Shown: positions 36,491 through 45,979 of the stretch, piece by piece
Position numbering within the stretch: position 1 is the stretch's first letter
Layout of the letters: each line of letters begins with the position of its first letter
DNA from: Orenia metallireducens
GTDB taxonomy: Bacteria > Bacillota > Halanaerobiia > Halobacteroidales > Halobacteroidaceae
DNA length: 64,000 bases
Assembly (NCBI RefSeq): GCF_003001995.1
Contig: NZ_PVNB01000007.1
Coordinates: 1-64,000 of the forward strand
Direction of reading: 5' to 3'
The notes under the pieces: model-generated
The model's input: the letters and a program-made list of their open reading frames with translations, nothing else
Databases searched by the model: none
What the model was told of the DNA's origin: nothing
Position numbers and translations under genes: made by a program

Positions 36491-37780
36491 TTAATTATAG
36501 TCTTCGACTCTAATTAAACTTGCAATCTCTTTTACATCATCTAAAGCCTTAATCTTTTCTAATGCTGCATTAAGGTTTCCTTCCTTGACCTCATGAGTCA
36601 CTAAAACCAATGGTACAGTACTATTACTTCTTCCATGCTGAATTACCGATTCTAGACTGACAGATTGCTTACCTAAAAGACTAGTAACTTCACCTAAGAC
36701 CCCTGGTCGATCTAGTACTTCTAATCTGATATAGAAACTACTCTCTACTTCAGATCTATCCTTAATCTCTTTTTGAGTAAAGCAGGTACAAGCAATTCTG
36801 CCTTGTGCTCCAAAGTTAATATTTCTAGCTGCAGCAATTACATCTCCAACTATAGCACTTCCTGTTGGCATCTGACCTGCCCCTGGTCCATAAAACATCG
36901 CTTCACCAATAGCATCACCTTCAATAAAGATTGCATTAAATACATCATCTACCTTAGCAATTGGGTGCTCTTGTGGTAATAATGTTGGATGGACTCGAAG
37001 CTCAACTCCATCGTTCTGTTTTCCGATAGCTAATAGCTTGATCTTATAGCCTAACTCCTTAGCATAAGTAATATCCTCTTTAGTTATCTTAGTAATACCT
37101 TCCATATAGACATCTTCAATATTAACTCTAGATTCAAAAGCAATAGAAGCCAAAATTGCTAATTTATAAGCTGCATCATATCCTTCTATATCAGATGTTG
37201 GATCAGCCTCTGCATAACCTAGCTCTTGAGCCTTCTTTAGTACTTGATCAAATTCAGCCCCTTCTTGATCCATCTTAGTTAAGATATAGTTAGTAGTTCC
37301 ATTAACAATTCCCATTACTTTAGTAATCTTATTTCCAGCCAAGCTCTCTTTTAATGGACTGATAATAGGAATTCCTCCACCTACACTGGCTTCAAAGTAA
37401 AAATCAACACTATTTTCATCAGCAGTAGCTAAAATTTCTTCACCATGCTTAGCTATCAACTCTTTATTAGCACTGATTACACTTCTACCACTCTCTAAGG
37501 ATCTTAAAACAAAGTCTTTGGCAGGATTTACTCCACCAATCACCTCTATAATAATCTCTATCTCATCATCATTGATAACATCTTCAAAATTCTCTGTTAG
37601 AAGATTTTTATCAACATCAACTGCCAAAGGTTCATTCTTATCCTTAACTAACACCTTCTTAACTACTAGCTTAGCTCCTGATTTATTAGCAATACTTTCA
37701 GCATTCTGCTCTAATATCTTATAGACACCAGAACCTACTGTTCCACACCCTAATAAACCTATCTTTATCTCCTTCTTCAT
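36491..37780 (-). CDS. hom: Homoserine dehydrogenase
   Basis: About 429 residues. Rossmann loop GLLGCGTVGSGVYKIL, catalytic block GILNGTTNYILTKM-type (here GIVNGTTNYILTKM) and YGPGAGQMPTGSAIVGD. A C-terminal ACT domain begins near LEVLDRPGVLGEVTSLL, indicating feedback inhibition by threonine. It reduces aspartate semialdehyde to homoserine. Start: the second ATG (37780), eight bases from GGAGG. Order ACT protein-hom-lysC-thrB. Confidence 0.97.
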   Translation of the reverse strand: MKKEIKIGLLGCGTVGSGVYKILEQNAESIANKSGAKLVVKKVLVKDKNEPLAVDVDKNLLTENFEDVINDDEIEIIIEVIGGVNPAKDFVLRSLESGRSVISANKELIAKHGEEILATADENSVDFYFEASVGGGIPIISPLKESLAGNKITKVMGIVNGTTNYILTKMDQEGAEFDQVLKKAQELGYAEADPTSDIEGYDAAYKLAILASIAFESRVNIEDVYMEGITKITKEDITYAKELGYKIKLLAIGKQNDGVELRVHPTLLPQEHPIAKVDDVFNAIFIEGDAIGEAMFYGPGAGQMPTGSAIVGDVIAAARNINFGAQGRIACTCFTQKEIKDRSEVESSFYIRLEVLDRPGVLGEVTSLLGKQSVSLESVIQHGRSNSTVPLVLVTHEVKEGNLNAALEKIKALDDVKEIASLIRVEDYN

Positions 37781-37799
37781 TCTCATCTCCTCCTTATTA

Positions 37800-37836
37800 T
37801 TAGCTACTAGCTATCAGCTATTGGCTAACAGCTAAA
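37800..37836. repeat. Word-shuffled repeat (TAGCTACTAGCTATCAGC type)
   Basis: A run of AGCTA/CTAGC words fills the gap between the ACT gene and hom, with partial inverted pairing. It belongs to the same word class as 18903-19013. Confidence 0.6.
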
Positions 37837-37838
37837 GA

Positions 37839-38288
37839 TTATTTGCTTTTAAAGCTCTTACTAATCAATTCAACTCTTCTAATTCCTGCTATATCCTTTA
37901 TCCTAGATAATAGTTCTTCTAAAGAAATTGATAATTTCTTTACCTTAATTGTCATTGTTATATGGGCTACTTGGTCTAAAGGTATATCCTGATTAATGGT
38001 TAAGATACTAGATTGATATTCTGCTACTTTAGTTAATACCTCTGACAAAACTCCCTTTCTATCCACTACTAACAATGACAAGGTTACTAACTCTTCTTCT
38101 TCCTCAGGAACAAAGGGAAAGATATAATCTTTATACTTATAATAAGCACTGCGGCTTAGATTGACTCTCTTAACCGCTTCTTTTATTTGATCCTCTTCAC
38201 CAGTTTTAAGCAACTCCTTTACTTTTACTGTCTTTTTCATAGCATCAGATAAAATCTCTTCACTAACTATATAGAACTTTTCTTCCAT
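37839..38288 (-). CDS. ACT domain protein (PheB/UPF0735 family)
   Basis: 149 residues. The N-terminal ~65 residues look like a small helical DNA-binding-type domain (VKRVNLSRSAYYKYKDYIFPF), and the C-terminal half is an ACT domain (VTLSLLVVDRKGVLSEVLTKVAEYQSSILTINQ). Members often precede hom-thrB and are thought to respond to an amino acid. The promoter lies just upstream, so it leads the threonine operon. Confidence 0.9.
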   Translation of the reverse strand: MEEKFYIVSEEILSDAMKKTVKVKELLKTGEEDQIKEAVKRVNLSRSAYYKYKDYIFPFVPEEEEELVTLSLLVVDRKGVLSEVLTKVAEYQSSILTINQDIPLDQVAHITMTIKVKKLSISLEELLSRIKDIAGIRRVELISKSFKSK

Positions 38289-38386
38289 TATATCCTTCCT
38301 TCTTAGTTCAAAATTAGATTTATTAAAACAGATTTTTGTTCTCGTAATAAATACATATGTGTTTTATTTGTGAACAACTGCTTTGA

Positions 38387-38415
38387 ATTATAACATTAAC
38401 TTTTATAATTTGCAA
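38387..38415 (-). promoter_or_regulatory. Promoter of the ACT-hom-lysC-thrB operon
   Basis: On the minus strand TTGCAA (38415-38410), 17-base spacer, TATAAT (38392-38387). The leader is ~95 bases. No T-box or lysine riboswitch pattern is recognisable in it. A further AT-rich hairpin lies at ~38431-38457. Confidence 0.7.
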
Positions 38416-38470
38416 GTTTTTTTCAATTTAAAAAAGTATTTTTTAAATACTTTTTTAGTAAATTATTAAA

Positions 38471-38496
38471 AAGCACAGCCATTAATGGCTGTGCTT
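38471..38496 (-). terminator. ilvE terminator
   Basis: Perfect palindrome AAGCACAGCCATT/AATGGCTGTGCTT followed by T-rich sequence on the minus strand. Confidence 0.9.
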
Positions 38497-38503
38497 GAAA
38501 TTC

Positions 38504-39388
38504 TTAATTATCATAAATTTCAGTACCAGTGCTTTGAGTCAACTCTCTAAACTTCTTGATTAGCTTAGCAGTATACTCACCAGGCTTCCCATTGTCAATC
38601 TCTCTACCATCTACCTTAACAACAGGAATTACTTCAGCAGCAGTACCTGTTAAGAAGCACTCATCTGCAGTAAATATATCATGTCTAGTAAATACCTCTT
38701 CTCTTACTTCCAATCCAAGTTCAGGAGCTACCTCTAATACTACACCACGCTTAATACCCTTTAATGCTCCAATATATGTAGGAGGAGTAACCAATACACC
38801 ATCTTTAATAATAAAGATATTATCACCTGTACATTCTGCTACATAACCTTCATTATTTAACATAATTGCTTCTAAAACTCCAGCTTGATTTGCTTCAATC
38901 TTAGCTAAGATATTATTTAAGTAATTTAATGACTTAATTCTTGGATTGATTGCTTCTGGAATGTTTCTTCTAGTAGGTACAGTAACTACAGCCAGTCCAT
39001 TTTGATAGAACTCCTCTGGATAAAGAGTAATGTCACTAGCTATAATAATTACAGTTGCTTGATCACATTTTTTAGGATCTAATCCTAAATCACCAACTCC
39101 ACGAGAGATAACTAACCGTATATAAGCATCTGTTAGTTCATTAGCTCTAATAGTCTCTAATACTGCTTCTTTCATCTCTTCAGGAGTCATCGGTATATCT
39201 AACATAATCGCTTTAGCTGATTCATATAGGCGCTTAATATGCTCATCAAAACGAAATACCCTTCCATTATAAGCACGGATACCTTCAAAGATCCCATCAC
39301 CATATAAGAAACCGTGATCAAATACAGATACCTTTGCTTCACTCTTATCTACTAATTTACCATTTAAGAATATTTTCTGACTGCTCAT
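38504..39388 (-). CDS. ilvE: Branched-chain amino acid aminotransferase
   Basis: About 294 residues. A class IV PLP aminotransferase: the PLP lysine is in INPRIKSLNYLNN (residue ~159), and EGIRAYNGRVFRFDEHIKRL and YVAECTGDNIF are family signatures. It transfers amino groups to the keto acids of Leu, Ile and Val. Start ATG 39388; a GTG three codons upstream would sit on the ribosome site. Monocistronic, with its own terminator. Confidence 0.92.
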   Translation of the reverse strand: MSSQKIFLNGKLVDKSEAKVSVFDHGFLYGDGIFEGIRAYNGRVFRFDEHIKRLYESAKAIMLDIPMTPEEMKEAVLETIRANELTDAYIRLVISRGVGDLGLDPKKCDQATVIIIASDITLYPEEFYQNGLAVVTVPTRRNIPEAINPRIKSLNYLNNILAKIEANQAGVLEAIMLNNEGYVAECTGDNIFIIKDGVLVTPPTYIGALKGIKRGVVLEVAPELGLEVREEVFTRHDIFTADECFLTGTAAEVIPVVKVDGREIDNGKPGEYTAKLIKKFRELTQSTGTEIYDN

Positions 39389-39489
39389 ACTCCTCACATC
39401 CTTCTTATCAATTATTATTTACTATTATAATTAAATTTAAACCTATTTGCAAACTAAAAAAGTAAGAAGTTACTAATAAATAATCATTA

Positions 39490-39530
39490 ATAAAAATAAA
39501 AGTAGGATGGTTGAATTCAACCATCCTACT
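39490..39530 (-). terminator. Terminator of the M23 peptidase gene
   Basis: 30-bp perfect palindrome AGTAGGATGGTTGAA/TTCAACCATCCTACT at 39501-39530, followed by TTTATTTTTATT on the minus strand. Confidence 0.92.
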
Positions 39531-39548
39531 TAACAATTTAAAATCTTT

Positions 39549-40586
39549 TTAATCTAGATATTTTAATGGATTTACTTCTTTACTATTAATTAATATTGTA
39601 AGGTGTAAATGAGGTCCTGTACTTCTTCCGGTATTCCCTGATTTAGCAATTATTTGCCCCTGTTTTACACTTTGCCCAGGTCTAACCAACAATTTTGAAT
39701 TATGACCATATAAACTAACTACACCATTTCCATGATCAATAGTTACCGTCTTACCATATCCTCCTACCCAACCACTATTTAATACCTTCCCTGACTTAAC
39801 AGCTTTGATTGGAGTTCCAGTTCCTACAGCAATATCAATACCATTATGAAAACTTCTCTTGTTTAAGATTGGATGTATCCTATAACCAAACCCTGAACTT
39901 ATCCTTCCCCTTACTGGCCAAATAAAATCTTTTTTAACTGCTGTTGTATTCTTAGAAGTTTGTGACAAATCAATGATTAATTTAGGTATTTTAATCATTT
40001 GACCTTCTCTAATACGGGTTGTCTCAAAATTATTTACTTGCTTAATAGTCCTAATTGTAGTGTGGAACCTGTTTGCTAACTTATCTAAAGTATCTCCCCT
40101 TCTAACCTTATAAGAAACCATTTCATAGAAGTCTGTATCAATCCCTCCACCTAAAGCAGTTTTAGGTATTATCAGCTCCTGATTAATACGAATTATATCA
40201 TTATCAAGCTTATTTGCCTCTTTTATCACAGTTACTGGAACATCATATGTATGTGCCAGTTTAGATAAGGTATCTCCAGATCTTACTTTATATTTCTCAA
40301 AACTAACGGCATCTTTTAATCTGTTCCAAGTCTGCTTTCCTACAACACCGTCATTTGGGAGTTTAGATTTTCTTTGAAACTCGATAATAGCACTCTTAGT
40401 TGCAGGTCCAAAATTACCATCAATAATTATTCTATAGCCTAACATCACTAAATTCTCCTGTAATTCTCTAATATCTCTACCTTTCATCCCCTGCTGCAAG
40501 ACTCTATAACTGGCTTCAACACTGATTATGGAAGAAGATAAGAATATAAATAATACCATTATAATGACAAGTTTATTACGCCCCAC
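39549..40586 (-). CDS. Exported LysM/PG-binding M23 peptidase
   Basis: 345 residues. Signal peptide (residues ~1-25), a PG_binding_1 domain (QGMKGRDIRELQENLVMLGY), two LysM domains (YKVRSGDTLSKLAHTYDVPV and YKVRRGDTLDKLANRFHTTI) and a C-terminal peptidase M23 domain with the zinc ligands in SFHNGIDIAV and HLHLTI. It is a cell-wall hydrolase of the lysostaphin/LytM type acting in the periplasm. The long gap upstream (40587-41050) has no gene. Confidence 0.95.
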   Translation of the reverse strand: MGRNKLVIIMVLFIFLSSSIISVEASYRVLQQGMKGRDIRELQENLVMLGYRIIIDGNFGPATKSAIIEFQRKSKLPNDGVVGKQTWNRLKDAVSFEKYKVRSGDTLSKLAHTYDVPVTVIKEANKLDNDIIRINQELIIPKTALGGGIDTDFYEMVSYKVRRGDTLDKLANRFHTTIRTIKQVNNFETTRIREGQMIKIPKLIIDLSQTSKNTTAVKKDFIWPVRGRISSGFGYRIHPILNKRSFHNGIDIAVGTGTPIKAVKSGKVLNSGWVGGYGKTVTIDHGNGVVSLYGHNSKLLVRPGQSVKQGQIIAKSGNTGRSTGPHLHLTILINSKEVNPLKYLD

Positions 40587-41050
40587 CTGTTAAGCCTCCC
40601 TCTTTTTCAATTTATTGTTATTTATTAGATTAATCACTGCTACTTATAATCTTATAAACTTATTAAGACTAAAACTACCTTAACTCATTCGACATTTAAT
40701 TATCAAATTCCTCCATAAATTATTCAATTTCATACAATAACTTTTAAAAATCCCCATATTCCAATTAATGTAATATTTAGATTACCCTTAATTATATAAA
40801 TTATCAATAAATTCCCCTCAAATTCAAATAAGTAATTATCAACCACTAGCTAGTACCTTTAAAAGGTAAATTTTGAGAATATATTAAGATATCTATTAAA
40901 ATTATATCAAGTTCAAGAAAAAGTAACAATGGTAATTATTAAAAAGTGGAGTACTCTACCATTTTTATAAATTATAACTTTAGAATATAATTAAATCTAT
41001 CTTTATATAATGATTAAGTGGTAAACTGACCTCAAAAACTTAGCTAATTT
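40587..41050. other. Gene-free AT-rich stretch
   Basis: No frame with a ribosome site is seen on either strand. The one structured feature is a GTRGAGTACTCTAC hairpin at about 40945-40965 with A- and T-runs on both sides, terminator-like in either direction. A promoter for the M23 gene presumably lies here but I cannot place it with confidence. Confidence 0.5.
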
Positions 41051-41093
41051 AAAAAAAGAGTTTCTGGAGTTAAACTCCAGAAACTCTTTTTTT
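41051..41093. terminator. Bidirectional terminator at the parvulin gene end
   Basis: Stem AAAAAAAGAGTTTCTGGAGTT and its inverse, overlapping the TAA stop at 41092-41094. T7 on each strand. Confidence 0.9.
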
Positions 41094-41844
41094 ACTCACC
41101 AATTGTTACAGTATATTTTTCTTTTAACTCTTCTGTCTTACCTTGATAAAGCTGATTCTGCTTCATTGAGGTCAATTGCTGTTCAATCTGTTCTCTAACC
41201 TCTTCTAAAGAACTACTGGCAGCTTCACTCTTAGCTGTAACCTTAATAATATGATAACCAAATTGCGTCTTAACAGGCTCTGAGCTGACCTCTCCTTCTT
41301 CCATTGCAAAGGCTGCTTGTTCAAACTCAGGAACCATCTTACCTTTTGTAAAGTCACCTAAGTCGCCTCCTCTAGCCTTAGAAGGACAAGTAGAGTATTT
41401 CTTAGCTGCTTCAGCAAATGCAAGACCTTCTTTTAGCTGGTCCAAAATCTCTTCTGCTTTCTCTTCTTCCTTAACAAGAATGTGGCTTGCTTGTACACTT
41501 TCTGGCTTCTTAAATCTATCCTTATTCTGATCATAAAACTCTTCTATTTCACTGTCATCTACAGCTACGTTCTCTAAAAGATTCTTAATAGCAAATTGGC
41601 TTAATAGGTTATTTTGTACCCTCTCAAGACTCTCCTTAAACTCTTGATTATCTTCTAAACCTTGCTCAAGAGCATCTAGGTAAAATAACTTTTGATTGAT
41701 TAATTGGTCTAATAAACGTTGACGACCCTGTTCTGTATGTAGTTGCTGTGCCTGTTGAGGATTGGCATTTTTAATAACCATCTCAATATCCTCTTCTGTA
41801 ATCACTTCTCCATTGACCTGTGCTAAAATCTTATCTTCTGACAT
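41092..41844 (-). CDS. Parvulin-type peptidyl-prolyl isomerase, cytoplasmic form
   Basis: 250 residues. An N-terminal SurA_N-like helical domain (INQKLFYLDALEQGL) is followed by a PpiC/rotamase domain (residues ~116-210: VQASHILVKEEEKAEEILDQL, FAEAAKKYSTCPSKARGGDLG, FGYHIIKV). Unlike PrsA or SurA it has no signal peptide or lipobox, starting MSEDKILAQVNGEVITEEDI. It should therefore act in the cytoplasm. ATG 41844 has AAAGGAG upstream. Confidence 0.92.
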   Translation of the reverse strand: MSEDKILAQVNGEVITEEDIEMVIKNANPQQAQQLHTEQGRQRLLDQLINQKLFYLDALEQGLEDNQEFKESLERVQNNLLSQFAIKNLLENVAVDDSEIEEFYDQNKDRFKKPESVQASHILVKEEEKAEEILDQLKEGLAFAEAAKKYSTCPSKARGGDLGDFTKGKMVPEFEQAAFAMEEGEVSSEPVKTQFGYHIIKVTAKSEAASSSLEEVREQIEQQLTSMKQNQLYQGKTEELKEKYTVTIGE

Positions 41845-41907
41845 ATTCTAATCTCCTTTACTATAAGTTATATTGGTATGTTAACAAAAAAAAAGGCTAC
41901 TGTCTAA

Positions 41908-43185
41908 TTAAATCTGAATATTTCCCACTTTGTCAGCCAAATCAAGCTTAGCAACTCCAAGAGCATAATTCTCCCATAGTATATCCTTAACTAACTCTAA
42001 TTTCTTCTCTTCACACTTGATAATCAAAACTACCTCTGTAGACTTTTTATTTCTCTGTCTATATGATTTATTTTTACTTATTAACAATCTAATAAGCAAA
42101 CCTAAAAAACCACCTACTAACAATCCAATTAACCCCCACACAATTGGCCCCCATTTCAAAATAAAACCATAAATACTGCCAAGGAGCATAAATATAGTTC
42201 CCAAAATAGAAGATAAATCTAACAAACTTAAACCATCAGAGTGATGAATACTATCAAAAAACCTTCTAGATGAATTTCTCTTGTCCATAGGAATAGCCAA
42301 AATATCCTCCTTTTTAATCCCTTGCATCTCCATAGTACTAATTGCTAACTCTAGATAATTTGAATATTCAAATGTACAGATAATATGCATAGCTTCACCT
42401 ACATCTTTTTTATTTTCACAAGGTAATTCAAAGCTTTTATTTTGATAATTCTTCTTTAAAAATAGAGCCTGTTCCCAGTCATACAACTTATTATTCTCTA
42501 CAGTATTAACATAAGCATCGTATAGTGCAAACCCATATACTGAGGGAATATTTAAAAGCCAGTGCCAACTTATAATATCTTTAGCTTTAGCAAATTCTCC
42601 TAGAAAGGAATAATGAATAGCAGGTAATAATTTTGAATAATAAACAAGCATTATCCACCAAGTCATAATAAAGGAGGCAGTAATTATACGATGAATATAG
42701 ATCTGACCTGCACCTGGCATTAAGAATGACCAGATAGCTGAAATCATGGGATTTCTTTTATCTAAATAATTAATCTCCATGGCACTTATTTGAAAGATTT
42801 TAATATCAGCATCTTCCCTAGTTGCTAATAAATACTGATGATTAAGATCAACTGTACTTCGATAACTATCCCAAATAGCAAAGATATAAGTTGGAATATA
42901 TAAGAGCATCCACCTAATATCAATTACTTCTTTTGCTTGTTCAAGACTACCTGTAAAGGAGTAGAGAATAGCAAGATTAACATGAGCTTGATAATTAATA
43001 TATACCTCCCAAATAAATAATAAAAAGCCTCTTAAATACTTTGATAATAAGAGATGACCCAATCCAGGAAATGCTGCTGACCACCAAGAAATTATCCAAG
43101 GGTTTCTTAAATGAACCTGTGTTGTACCAAATATACTGACATAGGCCTGATGTCGTCTCCCCTTAAATTTGTTAGAACCTTTCAT
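41908..43185 (-). CDS. Multi-pass membrane protein with an internal twofold repeat
   Basis: 425 residues, not recognised. The N-terminal half repeats itself: NPWIISWWSAAFPGLGHLLL ... LYIPTYIFAIWDSYRSTVDLN and NPMISAIWSFLMPGAGQIYI ... LNIPSVYGFALYDAYVNTVEN. Each unit has a G-x-G-x-x motif before a helix and a D-x-Y after one, recalling TM2-like domains. The C-terminal part has a small alpha/beta domain (residues ~255-300), a Gly-rich pair of helices (ILGTIFMLLGSIYGF, GLIGLLVGGFLGLLI) and a last alpha/beta segment (EVVLIIKCEEKKLELVKDIL). It follows the next membrane gene by 64 bases on the same strand. Confidence 0.7.
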   Translation of the reverse strand: MKGSNKFKGRRHQAYVSIFGTTQVHLRNPWIISWWSAAFPGLGHLLLSKYLRGFLLFIWEVYINYQAHVNLAILYSFTGSLEQAKEVIDIRWMLLYIPTYIFAIWDSYRSTVDLNHQYLLATREDADIKIFQISAMEINYLDKRNPMISAIWSFLMPGAGQIYIHRIITASFIMTWWIMLVYYSKLLPAIHYSFLGEFAKAKDIISWHWLLNIPSVYGFALYDAYVNTVENNKLYDWEQALFLKKNYQNKSFELPCENKKDVGEAMHIICTFEYSNYLELAISTMEMQGIKKEDILAIPMDKRNSSRRFFDSIHHSDGLSLLDLSSILGTIFMLLGSIYGFILKWGPIVWGLIGLLVGGFLGLLIRLLISKNKSYRQRNKKSTEVVLIIKCEEKKLELVKDILWENYALGVAKLDLADKVGNIQI

Positions 43186-43249
43186 TTATTTAAACCCCTT
43201 AATTTTTTATTCTTAGAAAATTCTAATTAATTATTTTTATTACAATTTT

Positions 43250-44098
43250 TTATAATTTTGATAACTTCTTAACCAATATAAACTCTTCTATCAACACAAA
43301 CACACAAATAATAAGCACTTCTATTATTATTAACCCCAAGATACCAATCCCTTCAAAGATCATTAGATTCAAAGATTTAAGCAATATATCCAATAATACA
43401 CTAGTACTGACCATCAATACTACTGCCAGATATCTATTATTGACGTATCTTAAAAAAAATGTATCTATAAATGATTTCGTTACGCCTACTAGTGGATAAA
43501 AAACTCCACTATCACGCAAGGGATTTTCAAACCACCCTGGAGAATATTTTATTTTATTCAAGACTACACCCAAAGGAAACTCACGTAATAGGATATGTAA
43601 TGAAAAGAGAATACAGACATAGCCAAAACCCATTAGCAGTGGACTAGCAGGGGCTTTAATATAACCATACCACTTTTTAACTATAACGAAAAGACTTATT
43701 AAAGCAATAGCTGTAAATGATAAATTCCACCAACGATGCTCATAAATATCTAACTTTAAAAATAACCACTCTACTCCTACAAAAAATAATGTTATCCCTA
43801 AGATATGTCTAAACTTTAAAGAAAACCCTGCAACTAAAACTGCCGCTGCTGGTAAAGAGAGTGCATTAGAAATTATATGTCCTGTGTAGTTGTTATAATA
43901 AAACTCCTTAAAATAATCTACTTTATAAATATACCCTTCAAAAACAAATAAAACTAAATACTCACCAAAAAATATCATTCCTATAGTTAAGAAGAAAAGT
44001 GGAATTAAGAACCTATCTTTTGTCCTTATTATAGTATAAAATAATGCGGATATACTCATAAAAATCAATCCTGTATAACACAAACCTGCCCAATTCAT
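43250..44098 (-). CDS. Polytopic membrane protein of unknown function
   Basis: 282 residues with about eight predicted transmembrane helices and few charged residues. No firm family match; the repeated aromatic pattern (HRWWNLSFTAIALISLF) recalls CBO0543-type membrane proteins. It starts with a strong AGGAGGGG ribosome site and is followed by the twofold-repeat membrane protein, with which it is probably cotranscribed. Confidence 0.6.
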   Translation of the reverse strand: MNWAGLCYTGLIFMSISALFYTIIRTKDRFLIPLFFLTIGMIFFGEYLVLFVFEGYIYKVDYFKEFYYNNYTGHIISNALSLPAAAVLVAGFSLKFRHILGITLFFVGVEWLFLKLDIYEHRWWNLSFTAIALISLFVIVKKWYGYIKAPASPLLMGFGYVCILFSLHILLREFPLGVVLNKIKYSPGWFENPLRDSGVFYPLVGVTKSFIDTFFLRYVNNRYLAVVLMVSTSVLLDILLKSLNLMIFEGIGILGLIIIEVLIICVFVLIEEFILVKKLSKL

Positions 44099-44346
44099 TA
44101 CTCCCCTCCTAAACTATTAATTGCAATATTTAGGTTATTAAATAGGTGATTAGAACAAAACTAACTCCCTGCTATAACTTTATATAAATAAGTTAAAATC
44201 TTTTATTTTTAGTTCTTAATTCCTATTAATTCATGGCTGACAATTCTTTTTAACTTAATATATCTAACTTAAAGATTATAATATAGAACTTATTTATATT
44301 TATTATAACAAGTAAGTCTATTACTATACTTAAAAACCCAATAAAT

Positions 44347-44382
44347 AAAAAAGCCGAGACATTATTATCTGCCCCGACTTAA
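44347..44382 (-). terminator. argF terminator
   Basis: On the minus strand AAGTCGGGGC pairs with GTCTCGGCTT (with G-U pairs) and is followed by TTTTTT. Confidence 0.85.
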
Positions 44383-44385
44383 AGT

Positions 44386-45303
44386 TTATTTCATTAATTT
44401 TGCCATAATTGCCTTCTGCATGTGTAGTCTATTCTCCGCCTGATCAAAGACTACTGATTGCTCTCCATCTATTACTTCTGCCGTTACCTCTTCACCACGA
44501 TGTGCAGGTAAACAGTGTAAGAAGATGGCATCAGCTTTTGCTACTGACATCACTTCACTATTAACTTGATACTTAGTAAAGGCTTCTTGTCGCTCTTCCA
44601 TCTCATCTTCATCACCCATACTAGCCCAGACATCGGTATATAGTACATCAGCATCTTCAGAAGCTGCTAAAATATCACTAGTTATCTCTACCATACTTCC
44701 ACTATCTTGAGCAATTTCTTTAGTAGCAGCTACTACCTCTTCATCTGGTTGATAATTTTGAGGGCAAGCAATAGAGATATCCATTCCCACTTTGGCTGCT
44801 GCTAATAATAAAGAGTGAGCCATATTATTACCATCGCCAACATAAGTCATTTTTAATCCTTTCAACTCACCCTTATACTCTTTAATAGTAAGTAAGTCAG
44901 TCAATGCTTGACAAGGGTGGTAATCATCAGTTAAACCGTTGATAATAGGAATAGTTGCATGTTCAGCTAACTCTTCTACATCACTGTGAGCAAAGGTTCT
45001 AATCATAATCCCATCTACATAACGCGAGAGTACTTTAGTTGTATCCTCTATCGTCTCCCCTCTTCCAAGTTGAATATCATTTGAACTTAGGAAGATCCCC
45101 TGACCTCCTAATTGATAGATACCAACCTCAAAGGAAACTCTTGTTCTTGTAGAAGATTTAGCAAAGATCATTCCTAAGCTCTTACCAGCCAAAATTTTAT
45201 GTTCAACACCTGCTTTTAATTCCTTCTTTAACTTAAGCGCTAGCTCAAATAACTCCTCAATCTCTGTTAGTGTTAAGTCCTTAACTGTCAATAAATCTTT
45301 CAT
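44386..45303 (-). CDS. argF: Ornithine carbamoyltransferase
   Basis: 305 residues. Carbamoyl-phosphate site [12 protein letters not shown] (residues ~53-64), [12 protein letters not shown] and the ornithine loop [11 protein letters not shown]. It makes citrulline from ornithine in arginine synthesis. Its promoter carries an ArgR-type box like argG, so the two separated loci (argG-argH at 12-15 kb and argF here) are probably coregulated. Strong ribosome site GGAGGGAGGAG before ATG 45303. Family members in fermenters can also run in the degradative direction. Confidence 0.96.
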   Translation of the reverse strand: MKDLLTVKDLTLTEIEELFELALKLKKELKAGVEHKILAGKSLGMIFAKSSTRTRVSFEVGIYQLGGQGIFLSSNDIQLGRGETIEDTTKVLSRYVDGIMIRTFAHSDVEELAEHATIPIINGLTDDYHPCQALTDLLTIKEYKGELKGLKMTYVGDGNNMAHSLLLAAAKVGMDISIACPQNYQPDEEVVAATKEIAQDSGSMVEITSDILAASEDADVLYTDVWASMGDEDEMEERQEAFTKYQVNSEVMSVAKADAIFLHCLPAHRGEEVTAEVIDGEQSVVFDQAENRLHMQKAIMAKLMK

Positions 45304-45333
45304 AGTAACTCCTCCCTCCTCATGTTATTTATA

Positions 45334-45362
45334 ATTATACATTTTTGAGAATAAATATGCAA
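45334..45362 (-). promoter_or_regulatory. argF promoter with ArgR-type operator
   Basis: On the minus strand TTGCAT (45362-45357), 17-base spacer, TATAAT (45339-45334). TGCATATTTATTCT (45361-45348) matches the ARG-box pattern and overlaps the -35, as at argG. Confidence 0.7.
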
Positions 45363-45425
45363 ACATTATTTTGATTTTTATTATTCTATTGTGCTAATTA
45401 AATTTTAATATAGATAATGTGTCTT

Positions 45426-45765
45426 TATGGGAATATTGCGACGCTTCTACTTTTTAAAAAGTAAGCAAAATCTTAGGTTGCGCTTAAGGGCGCCTTACTT
45501 TTGGCATTGCCCCAAAAGTAAGCAAAAAGTCTAGAAAAGAATTAACCAACGAGTCTATAGAACAAGACTCTTCGTGGCAGAGCCCACTCACTACGCAATC
45601 AAAATAATAAAAATTATCAATTATTATATCTTTAATTTAAACCTAATTGTACTCTAAATTCCATCTCAATTTTTGCTCCGTTCAAACAATAATTCTTTTC
45701 GCTTTTAAAGATCTTAACTGTCAACCGTACACTGTACACTTACACGAAAGTATCATAATATCTAT
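45426..45765 (-). repeat. Non-coding ~340-bp element, copy R2 (inverted)
   Basis: The reverse complement of this stretch aligns with 28729-29040 along its whole length, with a variable middle. It begins (plus strand) ATGGGAATATTGCGACGCTT and contains a CTTACTTTTGGCATTGCC / GGCGCCTTACTTTT hairpin-rich block. No ORF. It fills most of the gap 45304-45979, whose remainder holds the argF and chemoreceptor promoters. Confidence 0.8.
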
Positions 45766-45979
45766 ATATTGTATCATTTTTTCTACTAGCACAAGATATT
45801 GGCATTAGTTTATTGTTTATTATTTGTTATCTATTATCTTTTAATAAAAAGTAGCTTTGTAAACAGTAGGTTAACTATGGGTTAACTTTCTAGAAAATAC
45901 AAGGTTTTAGAAATAAAGTTATATAATATATAGAATTCGTAAGCTACAATTATCAGAGTAAAAGAAAGGGGAAAGCATA

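Noticed and set aside
38289-38503. T-box or lysine riboswitch ahead of the threonine operon
   Set aside because: The leader after the mapped promoter is only ~95 bases, has no T-box sequence and no lysine-riboswitch core.
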